DNA from: Clostridiales bacterium UBA5888 | Lineage (GTDB): Bacteria; Bacillota; Clostridia; Oscillospirales; Oscillospiraceae | Assembly: GCA_002431965.1 (NCBI GenBank) | Contig: DJEW01000001.1 | Span: forward strand, 1 to 64,000 | Direction of reading: 5' to 3' | DNA: 64,000 bases | In this document: positions 25,887 to 33,247 of the stretch, in pieces | How the letters are laid out: each line of letters starts with the position of its first letter | Position numbering within the stretch: position 1 is the stretch's first letter | Program-made: the position numbers and the translations under genes | The notes under the pieces: generated by a model | What the model was told of the DNA's origin: nothing | The model's input: only the letters and a program-made list of their open reading frames with translations | Database searches by the model: none

Positions 25887-25925
25887 CGACAGGACTGCCT
25901 GAATCCATTCAGGCAGTCCGTGTCG
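25887..25925 (+). other. Intergenic stem-loop after dctP, no U-run
   Basis: A 13-pair stem (25892-25904 with 25907-25919) with CGAC/GTCG outside it. It separates the abundant binding protein from the membrane genes, as stabilising stem-loops do in many binding-protein operons. Confidence 0.65.
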
Positions 25926-26052
25926 GATGTATGGAGCTTTGTTAAGATTCTTCACGCAAGCACATGAATCCTTGGCAAGAAATTTATGTATAGCGTTGAT
26001 AAACGCAAAATAAGTTGAAGTTAATCAAATCTGCTGTTAAAGGAATCCATTG

Positions 26053-26604
26053 ATGAAGAAAAAAAGTACCTTTAAACACATACTGAAAAACCTCGACGCT
26101 GTCATTACCGGCACGACCCTTGTGCTCTGTGTCGTCCTCGTTAACCTGAACGTCATAATGCGCTACGTGCTCAACTCGCCGATTCACGGGAGCGAAGAGG
26201 TCGTCACGAGTCTGTTCGTATGGACGGTTTTCATCGGCAGCGCCTATGCCTACCGCAAGCATGCCCACCTCGGCGTTGATATTGTCGTCAACCTGCTGCA
26301 CGGCAAGACAAAGAAAACGGTTATGTTCATTGTCAGCATCCTTGAGCTTATGATACTCATAATGCTTACAATAATCTGCTCACAGTATGCCTATAACCTC
26401 GTATTCTTCAGAGGAGCGTACAAGCTTGCAGTCACAGATGTTCTGCGCATACCCAAGATATACACGGGCATTGCAGTGCCTATCGGCTTTGCTCTGTCCA
26501 CGGGATATTCCATCTACTTCATGCTGACCGAAAGGCTGCATATCGTTAAGAAGAAAAACGACGATGAGTCCGGCGAATACCAGGTTGAAGGAGGGAACTT
26601 CTGA
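26053..26604 (+). CDS. dctQ: TRAP transporter small membrane subunit (DctQ), 183 aa
   Basis: ATG at 26053 with AAAGGA upstream. Four membrane segments, including NLNVIMRYVLNSPIHGSEE, the usual DctQ signature near the first cytoplasmic loop. Its stop overlaps the start of dctM (TGATG), so both are translationally coupled. It joins DctM in the sodium-driven permease. Confidence 0.9.
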   Translation: MKKKSTFKHILKNLDAVITGTTLVLCVVLVNLNVIMRYVLNSPIHGSEEVVTSLFVWTVFIGSAYAYRKHAHLGVDIVVNLLHGKTKKTVMFIVSILELMILIMLTIICSQYAYNLVFFRGAYKLAVTDVLRIPKIYTGIAVPIGFALSTGYSIYFMLTERLHIVKKKNDDESGEYQVEGGNF

Positions 26605-27923
26605 TGGAATTGACATTTACACAGTTGATCCCGGTCTTTCTGGTGTTCATACTCTATTTTGCCGGTCTTCCGATAGTGTACGCGCTGTTCGGCTCTACGT
26701 TCTTCTATTTTCTTGTTCTTGACCCCAGCACCCAGTGCTGGCTGCTGCTGCAGAAGGTCATGAACGCAACGCAGTCCTTCTCCATGCTGGCGATCCCGTT
26801 TTTCATCATGTCCGGTTCGGTCATGAACTTCGGCGGCATTAGCGACAAGATGATGGACTTCTGCGAATGCGTCACCGGCCATATGCGCGGCGGTCTTGCG
26901 CAGGTCAACGTTCTGCTGTCCATGCTGATGGGCGGCTGCTCCGGCTCCGCAAACGCCGACTGCGCCATGCAGTCGAAGATGCTTGTTCCCGAAATGGAGA
27001 AACGCGGATACTCCAAGGCGTTCTCCGCGGCGATCACCGCAGCGTCATCGGCAGCCACGCCGGTTATTCCTCCCGGAGTCAACCTTATTGTTTTCTGCCT
27101 CATTGCGCAGGCGTCTCTCGGCCGCACCTTCGCAGCCGGCTATGTCCCCGGCATACTGATGTCTGCATCGATGATGATCACGGTTGCAATCATTGCGAAA
27201 AAGCGCAATTATCCCACCACGCGCGAGAAATTCCCCCCGGCAAAGGTCATCATCAAGCAGGCGCTTGATTCTTTCTGGGGTCTGTTCTTCCCGTTCGGCA
27301 TAATTCTTGGTATGCGCTTCGGTCTGTTCACCCCGTCCGAGGGCGGCGCGGTTGCGGTGCTGTACTGCTTTATTATAGGCAAGCTCGTCTATAAGCGCCT
27401 GTCTTTCCGCAAGCACTTTATTCCCATCGTCCTCGATACTATTGCAGGCACCTCCAGCGTTGTCCTGATCATGGTCTCCGCCTCGGTCTTCGGGCAGTAC
27501 ATGACATGGATCAACCTGCCCAAGATCGTCACCACTGCCGTTCTTGACCTCACCTCCAACAAGTATGTGTTCCTCATGCTCACGAACGTTATCCTGCTTG
27601 TCATGGGTATGTTCCTTGAAGGCGGCGCTGCCCTGATGATCATCACCCCGCTGCTGCTGCCCGTGGCAAGAAGCCTTGGCATCGGCGTTTACCACTTTGG
27701 TCTTGTTGCGATCGTCAACATCATGATCGGCGGCATCACTCCTCCGTTCGGCTCGATGATGTTCACGACCTGCGGCATCACCAAGTGCCCGATAAGCGAC
27801 TTTTTGAAGGAGATATGGCCGTTCATCCTCTGCCTGTTTATCGTCCTGCTCCTGCTCACCTTCTGCCCGACTCTGATCAATATCGTTCCCGATCTTATCT
27901 ATGGCGCCGAAGGCGGGCTTTGA
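26604..27923 (+). CDS. dctM: TRAP transporter large permease (DctM), 439 aa
   Basis: Twelve or so hydrophobic segments with the DctM signatures SGSANADCAMQSKMLVPEM and the re-entrant motif SSAATPVIPPGVN. Membrane protein that drives solute import with an ion gradient and takes substrate from DctP. Overlaps dctQ by one base. Confidence 0.9.
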   Translation: MELTFTQLIPVFLVFILYFAGLPIVYALFGSTFFYFLVLDPSTQCWLLLQKVMNATQSFSMLAIPFFIMSGSVMNFGGISDKMMDFCECVTGHMRGGLAQVNVLLSMLMGGCSGSANADCAMQSKMLVPEMEKRGYSKAFSAAITAASSAATPVIPPGVNLIVFCLIAQASLGRTFAAGYVPGILMSASMMITVAIIAKKRNYPTTREKFPPAKVIIKQALDSFWGLFFPFGIILGMRFGLFTPSEGGAVAVLYCFIIGKLVYKRLSFRKHFIPIVLDTIAGTSSVVLIMVSASVFGQYMTWINLPKIVTTAVLDLTSNKYVFLMLTNVILLVMGMFLEGGAALMIITPLLLPVARSLGIGVYHFGLVAIVNIMIGGITPPFGSMMFTTCGITKCPISDFLKEIWPFILCLFIVLLLLTFCPTLINIVPDLIYGAEGGL

Positions 27924-27954
27924 TTCAAGAAAAGCCAACGGCTTCAATTGAATA

Positions 27955-28029
27955 GAGCTCTGTGCCGTCAGCCGGCACAGAGCCCGGAAAAAGTCAAATC
28001 CCTTTGCCCGTTTCGGCAAAGGGATTTGA
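27955..28029 (-). terminator. Two stem-loops between convergent operons
   Basis: The right one (27994-28008 with 28015-28029) has a 15-pair stem and a six-base loop. On the minus strand it is followed by CTTTTTC, so it terminates the DUF4125 operon. The left one at 27955-27982 (about 10 pairs) may end the TRAP operon, though without a clear T-run. Confidence 0.7.
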
Positions 28030-28054
28030 TGCGTTTAAAACGGTGTATGCGGCG

Positions 28055-28369
28055 TTATTTATACTGCTCCTTGACGGAATTTACTGCGGCGACAAGCTCC
28101 GGTTTATACTGTGCGTAGTGCTTTTCCAGCTCGTCGAGCACGAAGACTATGTCCGCCCGGCGCCTGTTCTCCCGGTCGCGGCGCAGCAGCTCCTCAAACT
28201 CCGCAGTGCTTTCACCGCCCTGAAAATATCCATAACAGCAGCACTGCGCATCCTCCCCGGCATCCTTGAGATCCATGAACTGCTTGTTGAGATAGTATTC
28301 GATCTTGCAGGGGTCGCCATCGGCGCGAAGCTCCTCAAGATCCTGTGCAAATCCATATCTGTCTAACAT
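28055..28369 (-). CDS. Hypothetical protein, 104 aa
   Basis: Start at 28369 with AAAGGAG six bases upstream; it overlaps the DUF4125 stop by seven bases. Helical, charged, soluble, no motif recognised apart from CCCYGYF. Last gene of the minus-strand operon. Confidence 0.7.
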   Translation of the reverse strand: MLDRYGFAQDLEELRADGDPCKIEYYLNKQFMDLKDAGEDAQCCCYGYFQGGESTAEFEELLRRDRENRRRADIVFVLDELEKHYAQYKPELVAAVNSVKEQYK

Positions 28370-28971
28370 TTTATGCTCCTTTCGCAATCTTCAACAGATT
28401 TGTAACCGTACATTTTTGCCATCTGCTCCCGCACGAGAAAGGTCAGGTTTTTTCCCTCCTGCCCGCAGCGGAATACAAATTCACAGTATAATAGCTGGGT
28501 ATCCTCGCCGTATGAGTACAGCTCGCCGCGCTGATACGTTTCCACCGACGTCAGACCGCAGCATTCGTCAGCAGCGCGTATGATCCTGCCGCGCCCGGCA
28601 AATTTCGGAAAGCGCCGCGCAAAATCCTCTGCCCACTGCACCTGCATCTGCACGGCAGGCTCCATGAACGCGCGGCGCTCAGGACTAATATCCGGCAGCA
28701 CGTGCTTTATCCGTTCGTATCCGGCAGGATCGGTGCGCTCCATCATAAAGGCATACTTGTTGAAAATCAGGTTGCGTCCCTCTATACCGGCCGTCAGCAG
28801 ATCAGAGTAATACGACTGCAAAAGTTCTTCCGTCCAGACCGAAAACTGACTGGCACGCATGATGTCGAACTGCCGTCTGTCGTTCTGACAGGAGGCTCGA
28901 CCGCCCTCGTTGTTCACAAGCTGGAACTGCGCCCACTCTTCATCGACGATTTTTTCTATAAGCTTATTCAT
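28363..28971 (-). CDS. DUF4125-family protein, 202 aa
   Basis: Matches the DUF4125 pattern, with EEWAQFQLVNNEGGRASCQ and the later ERIKHVLP segments. Soluble, mostly helical. No known function. DUF4125 and DUF4037 genes occur side by side in many gut Firmicutes and do so here, nine bases apart, so they probably act together. Confidence 0.7.
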   Translation of the reverse strand: MNKLIEKIVDEEWAQFQLVNNEGGRASCQNDRRQFDIMRASQFSVWTEELLQSYYSDLLTAGIEGRNLIFNKYAFMMERTDPAGYERIKHVLPDISPERRAFMEPAVQMQVQWAEDFARRFPKFAGRGRIIRAADECCGLTSVETYQRGELYSYGEDTQLLYCEFVFRCGQEGKNLTFLVREQMAKMYGYKSVEDCERSIKC

Positions 28972-28980
28972 CGCCTTATA

Positions 28981-29940
28981 TCACCCCATTAAAACCGGCA
29001 GATTTTTTATCTCCGGGTTTTTTATTCCGCCCGTTACGGCGTATGCCTGCCGTTCAAGATACCCGTCCTCCAGATCGCTCAGCCCCTGCTCGTGCAGCAG
29101 CGCAATGACGCTTGCGCACACCGCGCCGATAATCGGCTCTGCATCGCCGGCATCGAGTGCGCCGACGCCGGCAAGCTCACATAGCAGCGCGGGAAGCCCG
29201 GCCTGGCAGGGCAGCCTTTCCAGCCCCCGCCACATCCACTTGTAGTACGGGCAGTATTGTCCATTGAGCAGATACAGCGCGCGCATGGCATGCTCAATGA
29301 ACTGGTCGAGCGCCAGGCGCGCTGCGACAGCGTCGCGCCGCTGCGCCATGCGGAAATAATTCACCTGTCCGGCATGCGCCATGCGCACAAGATTTGCCGC
29401 CAGCTTCTTGCGGCGGACGTCCTCCGGGTAGAAGGCGAGCAGCTTTTCGCGCGTGCGGACAAACTCAGTATCCGGCGCGTGGAACAGCGCTCCGTTCGTC
29501 GCCGCGGCAAGATATGTCTCCGGTATTGCAAGCCATTCGCGCGGAGTTCCCGGCGCGTCGCGCCTGGCGAGAAACTTCATGTAAAAATCCCCGGTGCGCA
29601 TTACGCCGCGCCGCGCCGCAGCCTGCCATCGGCGGTATTTATACCGCACGCCCAGGTATTCCTGCGGCAGGGAAGCGTACAGCTGCGCAAGCGCGCCGCC
29701 TATTTCGCCGTACAGACCGTCCGACAGCCATATGCACAGCGACGGACCGTAATCATGATCCATCGAAAGCAGATCGTCAAAGCCGAAGCACTCAGAGCCC
29801 TCGCCGGCAAGCCCGACAGTGAGCGCGTCCATATACTGCCCGAAGTGCTCTTGCAGGAGCGGCCGGCAGCAGTCGAAATAATAGCGCCGCGACAGCTCCG
29901 CGCCGGAAACTGCAAGGCGCAGCTCCTGACCCTCAGGCAT
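28981..29940 (-). CDS. DUF4037-family nucleotidyltransferase-like protein, 319 aa
   Basis: ATG at 29940 preceded by AAGGCGG. The N-terminal region has GEGSECFGFDD followed by SMDHDYGPSL, the pattern of a nucleotidyltransferase-fold domain: a Gly-Ser element then a DHD motif. The rest is helical. Likely transfers a nucleotidyl group to an unknown acceptor; this is inferred from the fold pattern. It overlaps the TPR gene by eight bases. Confidence 0.7.
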   Translation of the reverse strand: MPEGQELRLAVSGAELSRRYYFDCCRPLLQEHFGQYMDALTVGLAGEGSECFGFDDLLSMDHDYGPSLCIWLSDGLYGEIGGALAQLYASLPQEYLGVRYKYRRWQAAARRGVMRTGDFYMKFLARRDAPGTPREWLAIPETYLAAATNGALFHAPDTEFVRTREKLLAFYPEDVRRKKLAANLVRMAHAGQVNYFRMAQRRDAVAARLALDQFIEHAMRALYLLNGQYCPYYKWMWRGLERLPCQAGLPALLCELAGVGALDAGDAEPIIGAVCASVIALLHEQGLSDLEDGYLERQAYAVTGGIKNPEIKNLPVLMG

Positions 29941-30484
29941 TTTCCGCCGCCTTCTTTGCGGCGTTGTAGTTTTTGCGCACAAGCTCAAGGTCTTTGCCGT
30001 CCATATTCACGCGCTCGGCAATGTGCCACGCTTTTTCCGCATAGTAAAGCGCATCTTCATTGCGCCCGGTTTCAAGCGCCGTCACGCAGATATTGTTGTA
30101 AAGCCCCGCCATGCGCCTGTCGCCGACATTTTCCGATATGAATATCGGCTCGCATTTTTTGTATATGGCAAGCGCGGAGTCAGGGTCTCCGCCGGCTTTG
30201 CAGACGGTGGCAATGTTCAGCATGGCGGTCGCCGCATCGGATGTGCCCCACAGATCCAGCAGATCTATAAGCCCGATCAGCTTGTCAACGCAGCGCCATG
30301 CCGCGTCAAGATCCCCCACACTGCGGTAGTAGCCGGTAAGCTCGTTGAAAAGCGACATTGCAGTGCCGTAGCTTCTTTCACTGATTGCCTGCTCCGCCAT
30401 TTGCCGCAGATACGCGCACGCCTCCTGCGGTCTGTCGTCGTCAAAAAGCTCGTCGGCATGTTTTAGTATGGCGTTGGTGTCCAT
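29933..30484 (-). CDS. Tetratricopeptide-repeat protein, 183 aa
   Basis: Repeating helix pairs such as DPDSALAIYKKCEPIF and GRNEDALYYAEKAWHIA fit TPR units. Soluble protein-protein adaptor. It overlaps the start of the DUF4037 gene, suggesting it pairs with that protein. Confidence 0.7.
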   Translation of the reverse strand: MDTNAILKHADELFDDDRPQEACAYLRQMAEQAISERSYGTAMSLFNELTGYYRSVGDLDAAWRCVDKLIGLIDLLDLWGTSDAATAMLNIATVCKAGGDPDSALAIYKKCEPIFISENVGDRRMAGLYNNICVTALETGRNEDALYYAEKAWHIAERVNMDGKDLELVRKNYNAAKKAAENA

Positions 30485-30498
30485 GTGTTCCTCCTGCT

Positions 30499-31362
30499 TC
30501 AGCCCGGGAGCTCCGCAAGGCTCTCCGCGGGCATGCCGAAATATTTGATATAGGCCGCTTTGCGCTCGGCGGCGTTTGAAAGCGGGATCTCAGTAAGCAC
30601 GCCGTCGTTGTGCAGGCGCAGAGTGTCATCCTGAATGGCGGCGCTGCCGTTCTCGCGCAGAACGTTGAGCACGCGCTCGTTGCGGAAGCGCGCGTGGTCG
30701 CCGCGGCTCATGTATACGCCGAGCGCGACGAAATCCATCTTGGAAAACTCGTTGTCGGAGAAAAGATGCAGCGGCATCTCCGTTCCGTCGCGCTGTATGT
30801 ATGTGAATTTATACAGTCCGTCGGGGCGCTTCTCGTAGCGGAACGCGAGCCGCCCGGAGTGCTGAACCTCAGTGCAGTCAAGATACAGCGCGCCAAGCGG
30901 CGTCGGACCGCCGAAACCGACGTCGCACACGACACGCTTCCCGTCGGACAGGGTGACTATCGTAGAGCGATGCCCTATCGGGGGAAACTCGCCCTCAAAC
31001 AGCACGCGCACGGCGATGGCGCGGCACACGAAGCCGAGCGATTCCAGCAGTGCGCAGAAAAGCCCATTGAGCTCAAAGCAGAAGCCGCCGCGCCGCCGCC
31101 GGACAATTTTGTCGAAAACGCTGTCAATTTCAAGCGACACCTCGCGGCCAAGCTCATAGATGTCCAGATCCTCGAACGGAACGCTCATAAGATGCGCGCG
31201 GACAAGCGTATCCAGCGCGGTCTTGTCATGCGGCGCGCTGAACGCGGACGGGGAGTCCGGCAGCCCCGGGTGCAAGGATTTTCTGTAATCGTCAGGGTCA
31301 AGACCGATGCGTGCAAGATATGCGCCGGGGTCGGGGATGGGGCTGAATACTCCTTCGTACAT
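30499..31362 (-). CDS. Arylamine N-acetyltransferase, 287 aa
   Basis: Start at 31362; AGGACGGAA lies just upstream and the longer frame has no ribosome site. The catalytic triad of the NAT family is visible: Cys in RRGGFCFELN, His in GHRSTIVTL, Asp in VCDVGFGG. It moves an acetyl group from acetyl-CoA to aromatic amines or hydrazines in the cytosol. Its neighbours, a Crp regulator and the divergent aromatic-acid decarboxylase, make an aromatic-compound role attractive. Confidence 0.85.
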   Translation of the reverse strand: MYEGVFSPIPDPGAYLARIGLDPDDYRKSLHPGLPDSPSAFSAPHDKTALDTLVRAHLMSVPFEDLDIYELGREVSLEIDSVFDKIVRRRRGGFCFELNGLFCALLESLGFVCRAIAVRVLFEGEFPPIGHRSTIVTLSDGKRVVCDVGFGGPTPLGALYLDCTEVQHSGRLAFRYEKRPDGLYKFTYIQRDGTEMPLHLFSDNEFSKMDFVALGVYMSRGDHARFRNERVLNVLRENGSAAIQDDTLRLHNDGVLTEIPLSNAAERKAAYIKYFGMPAESLAELPG

Positions 31363-31390
31363 TTTTCCGTCCTCGCTATATAAAAAATTC

Positions 31391-32248
31391 TTATTTTGCA
31401 GGGTAAAGCTCGTCAACCCGTTTTCCGAGATACTCCGCCGCTTTTGCGATGGCGATGTCCTGCCGCACCTTTGCCTCTTCGCGCCGCGCAAATATTTCGC
31501 GCAGACGCTGCGCCGGCATCATCGACATATCCGCCAGACGCGCCAGCTCTGCGGTGTACTCATCCTCCGTTGCGAGCAGGTTTTCTTTCTTTGCAAGCTC
31601 ATACAGGGCGAGGCGGGAATGCAGCTGTTTTTTCGCCTCGCGCATGAAGTCGGCAAAAAGCGCCTGCTCGCTGGTGCCGCACTCCTTATAATAATCCTCG
31701 ATTTTTTTCCCGTTGTTGTCAAGCTGCTGCTCGAAAGCGCCGATCATCTGTGATGCGCGCTCGCTTGCCATCGTATCCGGCACGACGCCCTCGCATATTT
31801 TGTCGAGCTGCTTTACCATGGCGGTCTGAAGAAGGTAGCGCCGCGTCTCGGCGCGGTTGGCTTCCGGAACGGTCAGCGCCTCTTGCCCGATCTCGGCAAC
31901 CTCGCCGGCGTCGAGCTTGAGCGCATGATAGTCGCCCAATGTGAATTCCGGGTCTATCTGCACCTTTGCCGCGCATACGATGCCGCGCTTCTCGTCATCC
32001 TGCTCGAGAGTGAGGGCAGGAATGTAGTATATCTCCCGCGGGTACTCCATGGCGGCCTTTGAATATGCCTTGCGCACCATTTCGGTTATCACCGCGCGGC
32101 GCAGATCGCCCCCGGAGCGCGCGGAGTCAAGGAATTCTTTTCTGTTCTTTGCGGCATATTCCTTTGCCGCCTCGGCGTATTCCTCCGCCGTGAAGCTGAA
32201 CACGAACCGCAGATTATTGGAATTTATGTTTTCAACAGTATAAGTCAT
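31391..32248 (-). CDS. Trigger-factor-like protein without PPIase domain, 285 aa
   Basis: Residues 1-110 look like the trigger factor N-terminal domain and 130-285 like its helical C-terminal arm. The PPIase domain is absent, and the ribosome-docking loop (family form GFRxGxxP) is replaced by FLDSARSGGDLR. So it is probably a ribosome-independent chaperone or holdase. It lies 19 bases downstream of the Crp/Fnr gene. Confidence 0.65.
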   Translation of the reverse strand: MTYTVENINSNNLRFVFSFTAEEYAEAAKEYAAKNRKEFLDSARSGGDLRRAVITEMVRKAYSKAAMEYPREIYYIPALTLEQDDEKRGIVCAAKVQIDPEFTLGDYHALKLDAGEVAEIGQEALTVPEANRAETRRYLLQTAMVKQLDKICEGVVPDTMASERASQMIGAFEQQLDNNGKKIEDYYKECGTSEQALFADFMREAKKQLHSRLALYELAKKENLLATEDEYTAELARLADMSMMPAQRLREIFARREEAKVRQDIAIAKAAEYLGKRVDELYPAK

Positions 32249-32267
32249 GTCATTTCTCCGTATCTTG

Positions 32268-32927
32268 TTATATCTGATTATTCACGAAATCGGCAACGGG
32301 TCTGGCTTTCTCCTCGATCAGCTCAAGATTTTCTATCCTGATCTGCCCATCCTCGGTGCGGCTCAGAGCGCCCTCGGCGATAAAACTGTCAAGGATGTTA
32401 TAAAGATTACGCCGGCTCATGCGCAGATATTCACATGTTTTGTACAGACTCTGCATCATACACAGCGTGCTGCCGTGGGAGCATTCAAGAAGGTGATATG
32501 CAAGCTGCTCCTGCTGAGAAAAAAGGTGCTTCGCCAGATCTTTCTTGTACATAATGTATAAGCGGTTTGTGACTTTCAGATAGAAAAAACGGCTGAACTC
32601 GATCTCCTGCATGAGCTGCAGAAAGCTTTCTATCGGTATCTGGAGAAGCGTACACTTCGTGACCGCGATGCTGTCGGTATAGAAATTCTGCCCGAACAGA
32701 TTTGAAAGATGACCGACAAAGCATCCGGGCGGTATCTCGTCAACAACAATACGCTTGCCGTTGCTGCTGCACGCGACCACCCTGACCTCGCCCTCAAGCA
32801 GGAACCATATATACCTGTTTTCCTCGCTTGCGCGGAGGATAAGAGCGTTCTTCTTGAAGGTGACTATTTCAAAGCTTGTCTTGTAGTCCTTGATGAACGG
32901 ATATATCGCAGACTCTGCCAGAATCAT
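32268..32927 (-). CDS. Crp/Fnr-family regulator, 219 aa
   Basis: Start at 32927 with AAAGGAG and an eight-base gap. An N-terminal cyclic-nucleotide-like beta barrel (residues 20-110), a dimer helix, and a C-terminal winged helix with CEYLRMSRRNLYNILDSF as recognition region. No Fnr-type cysteine cluster is seen near the N-terminus, so oxygen sensing by an Fe-S cluster is unlikely. First gene of the minus-strand operon and divergent from the decarboxylase genes, which it may control. Confidence 0.85.
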   Translation of the reverse strand: MILAESAIYPFIKDYKTSFEIVTFKKNALILRASEENRYIWFLLEGEVRVVACSSNGKRIVVDEIPPGCFVGHLSNLFGQNFYTDSIAVTKCTLLQIPIESFLQLMQEIEFSRFFYLKVTNRLYIMYKKDLAKHLFSQQEQLAYHLLECSHGSTLCMMQSLYKTCEYLRMSRRNLYNILDSFIAEGALSRTEDGQIRIENLELIEEKARPVADFVNNQI

Positions 32928-32947
32928 CCCACGCACTCCTTTATTAG

Positions 32948-33003
32948 ATATAAGCTTATATAAATCCGGATTACAGATTACATGATTTACGGAGCCTTGC
33001 CAA
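32948..33003 (-). promoter_or_regulatory. Promoter of the Crp/Fnr operon with a palindrome
   Basis: Minus strand -35 TTGGCA (32998-33003) and -10 TAATCT (32975-32980), spacer 17. A perfect 14-base palindrome ATATAAGCTTATAT (32948-32961) follows in the leader and could be an autoregulatory site. Confidence 0.55.
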
Positions 33004-33090
33004 TACTCCAAAAAGCATTCTCTGCACGAAGGCGTACAGCGCGGCAAACTTTCTCTGTCTAATTTATATCAAAAGAGGAGGGGCGCGAGA

Positions 33091-33168
33091 TAGTGCAAAA
33101 TGCACGGTTTTGTGATAGTTGTTGAGAACCGTCGAAAAAAATATGCTGCATGTGTGAAAAATGCACTA
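33091..33168 (+). promoter_or_regulatory. Promoter and flanking dyads of the decarboxylase operon
   Basis: -35 TTGTTG at 33119-33124 and -10 TATGCT at 33142-33147, spacer 17. TAGTGCA at 33091-33097 and TGCACTA at 33162-33168 form an inverted pair around it, and each lies in a longer GTGCA/TGCAC context. Such sites suit a dimeric regulator, for instance the divergent Crp/Fnr protein. The 32928-33247 gap holds nothing else. Confidence 0.5.
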
Positions 33169-33247
33169 CTCATTTCGTGAAAAATCAGATAATATCAAAT
33201 CATGCTTCCGATAGGAGGAGCCCAAAAAACCAACAAGGAGGAAAATC

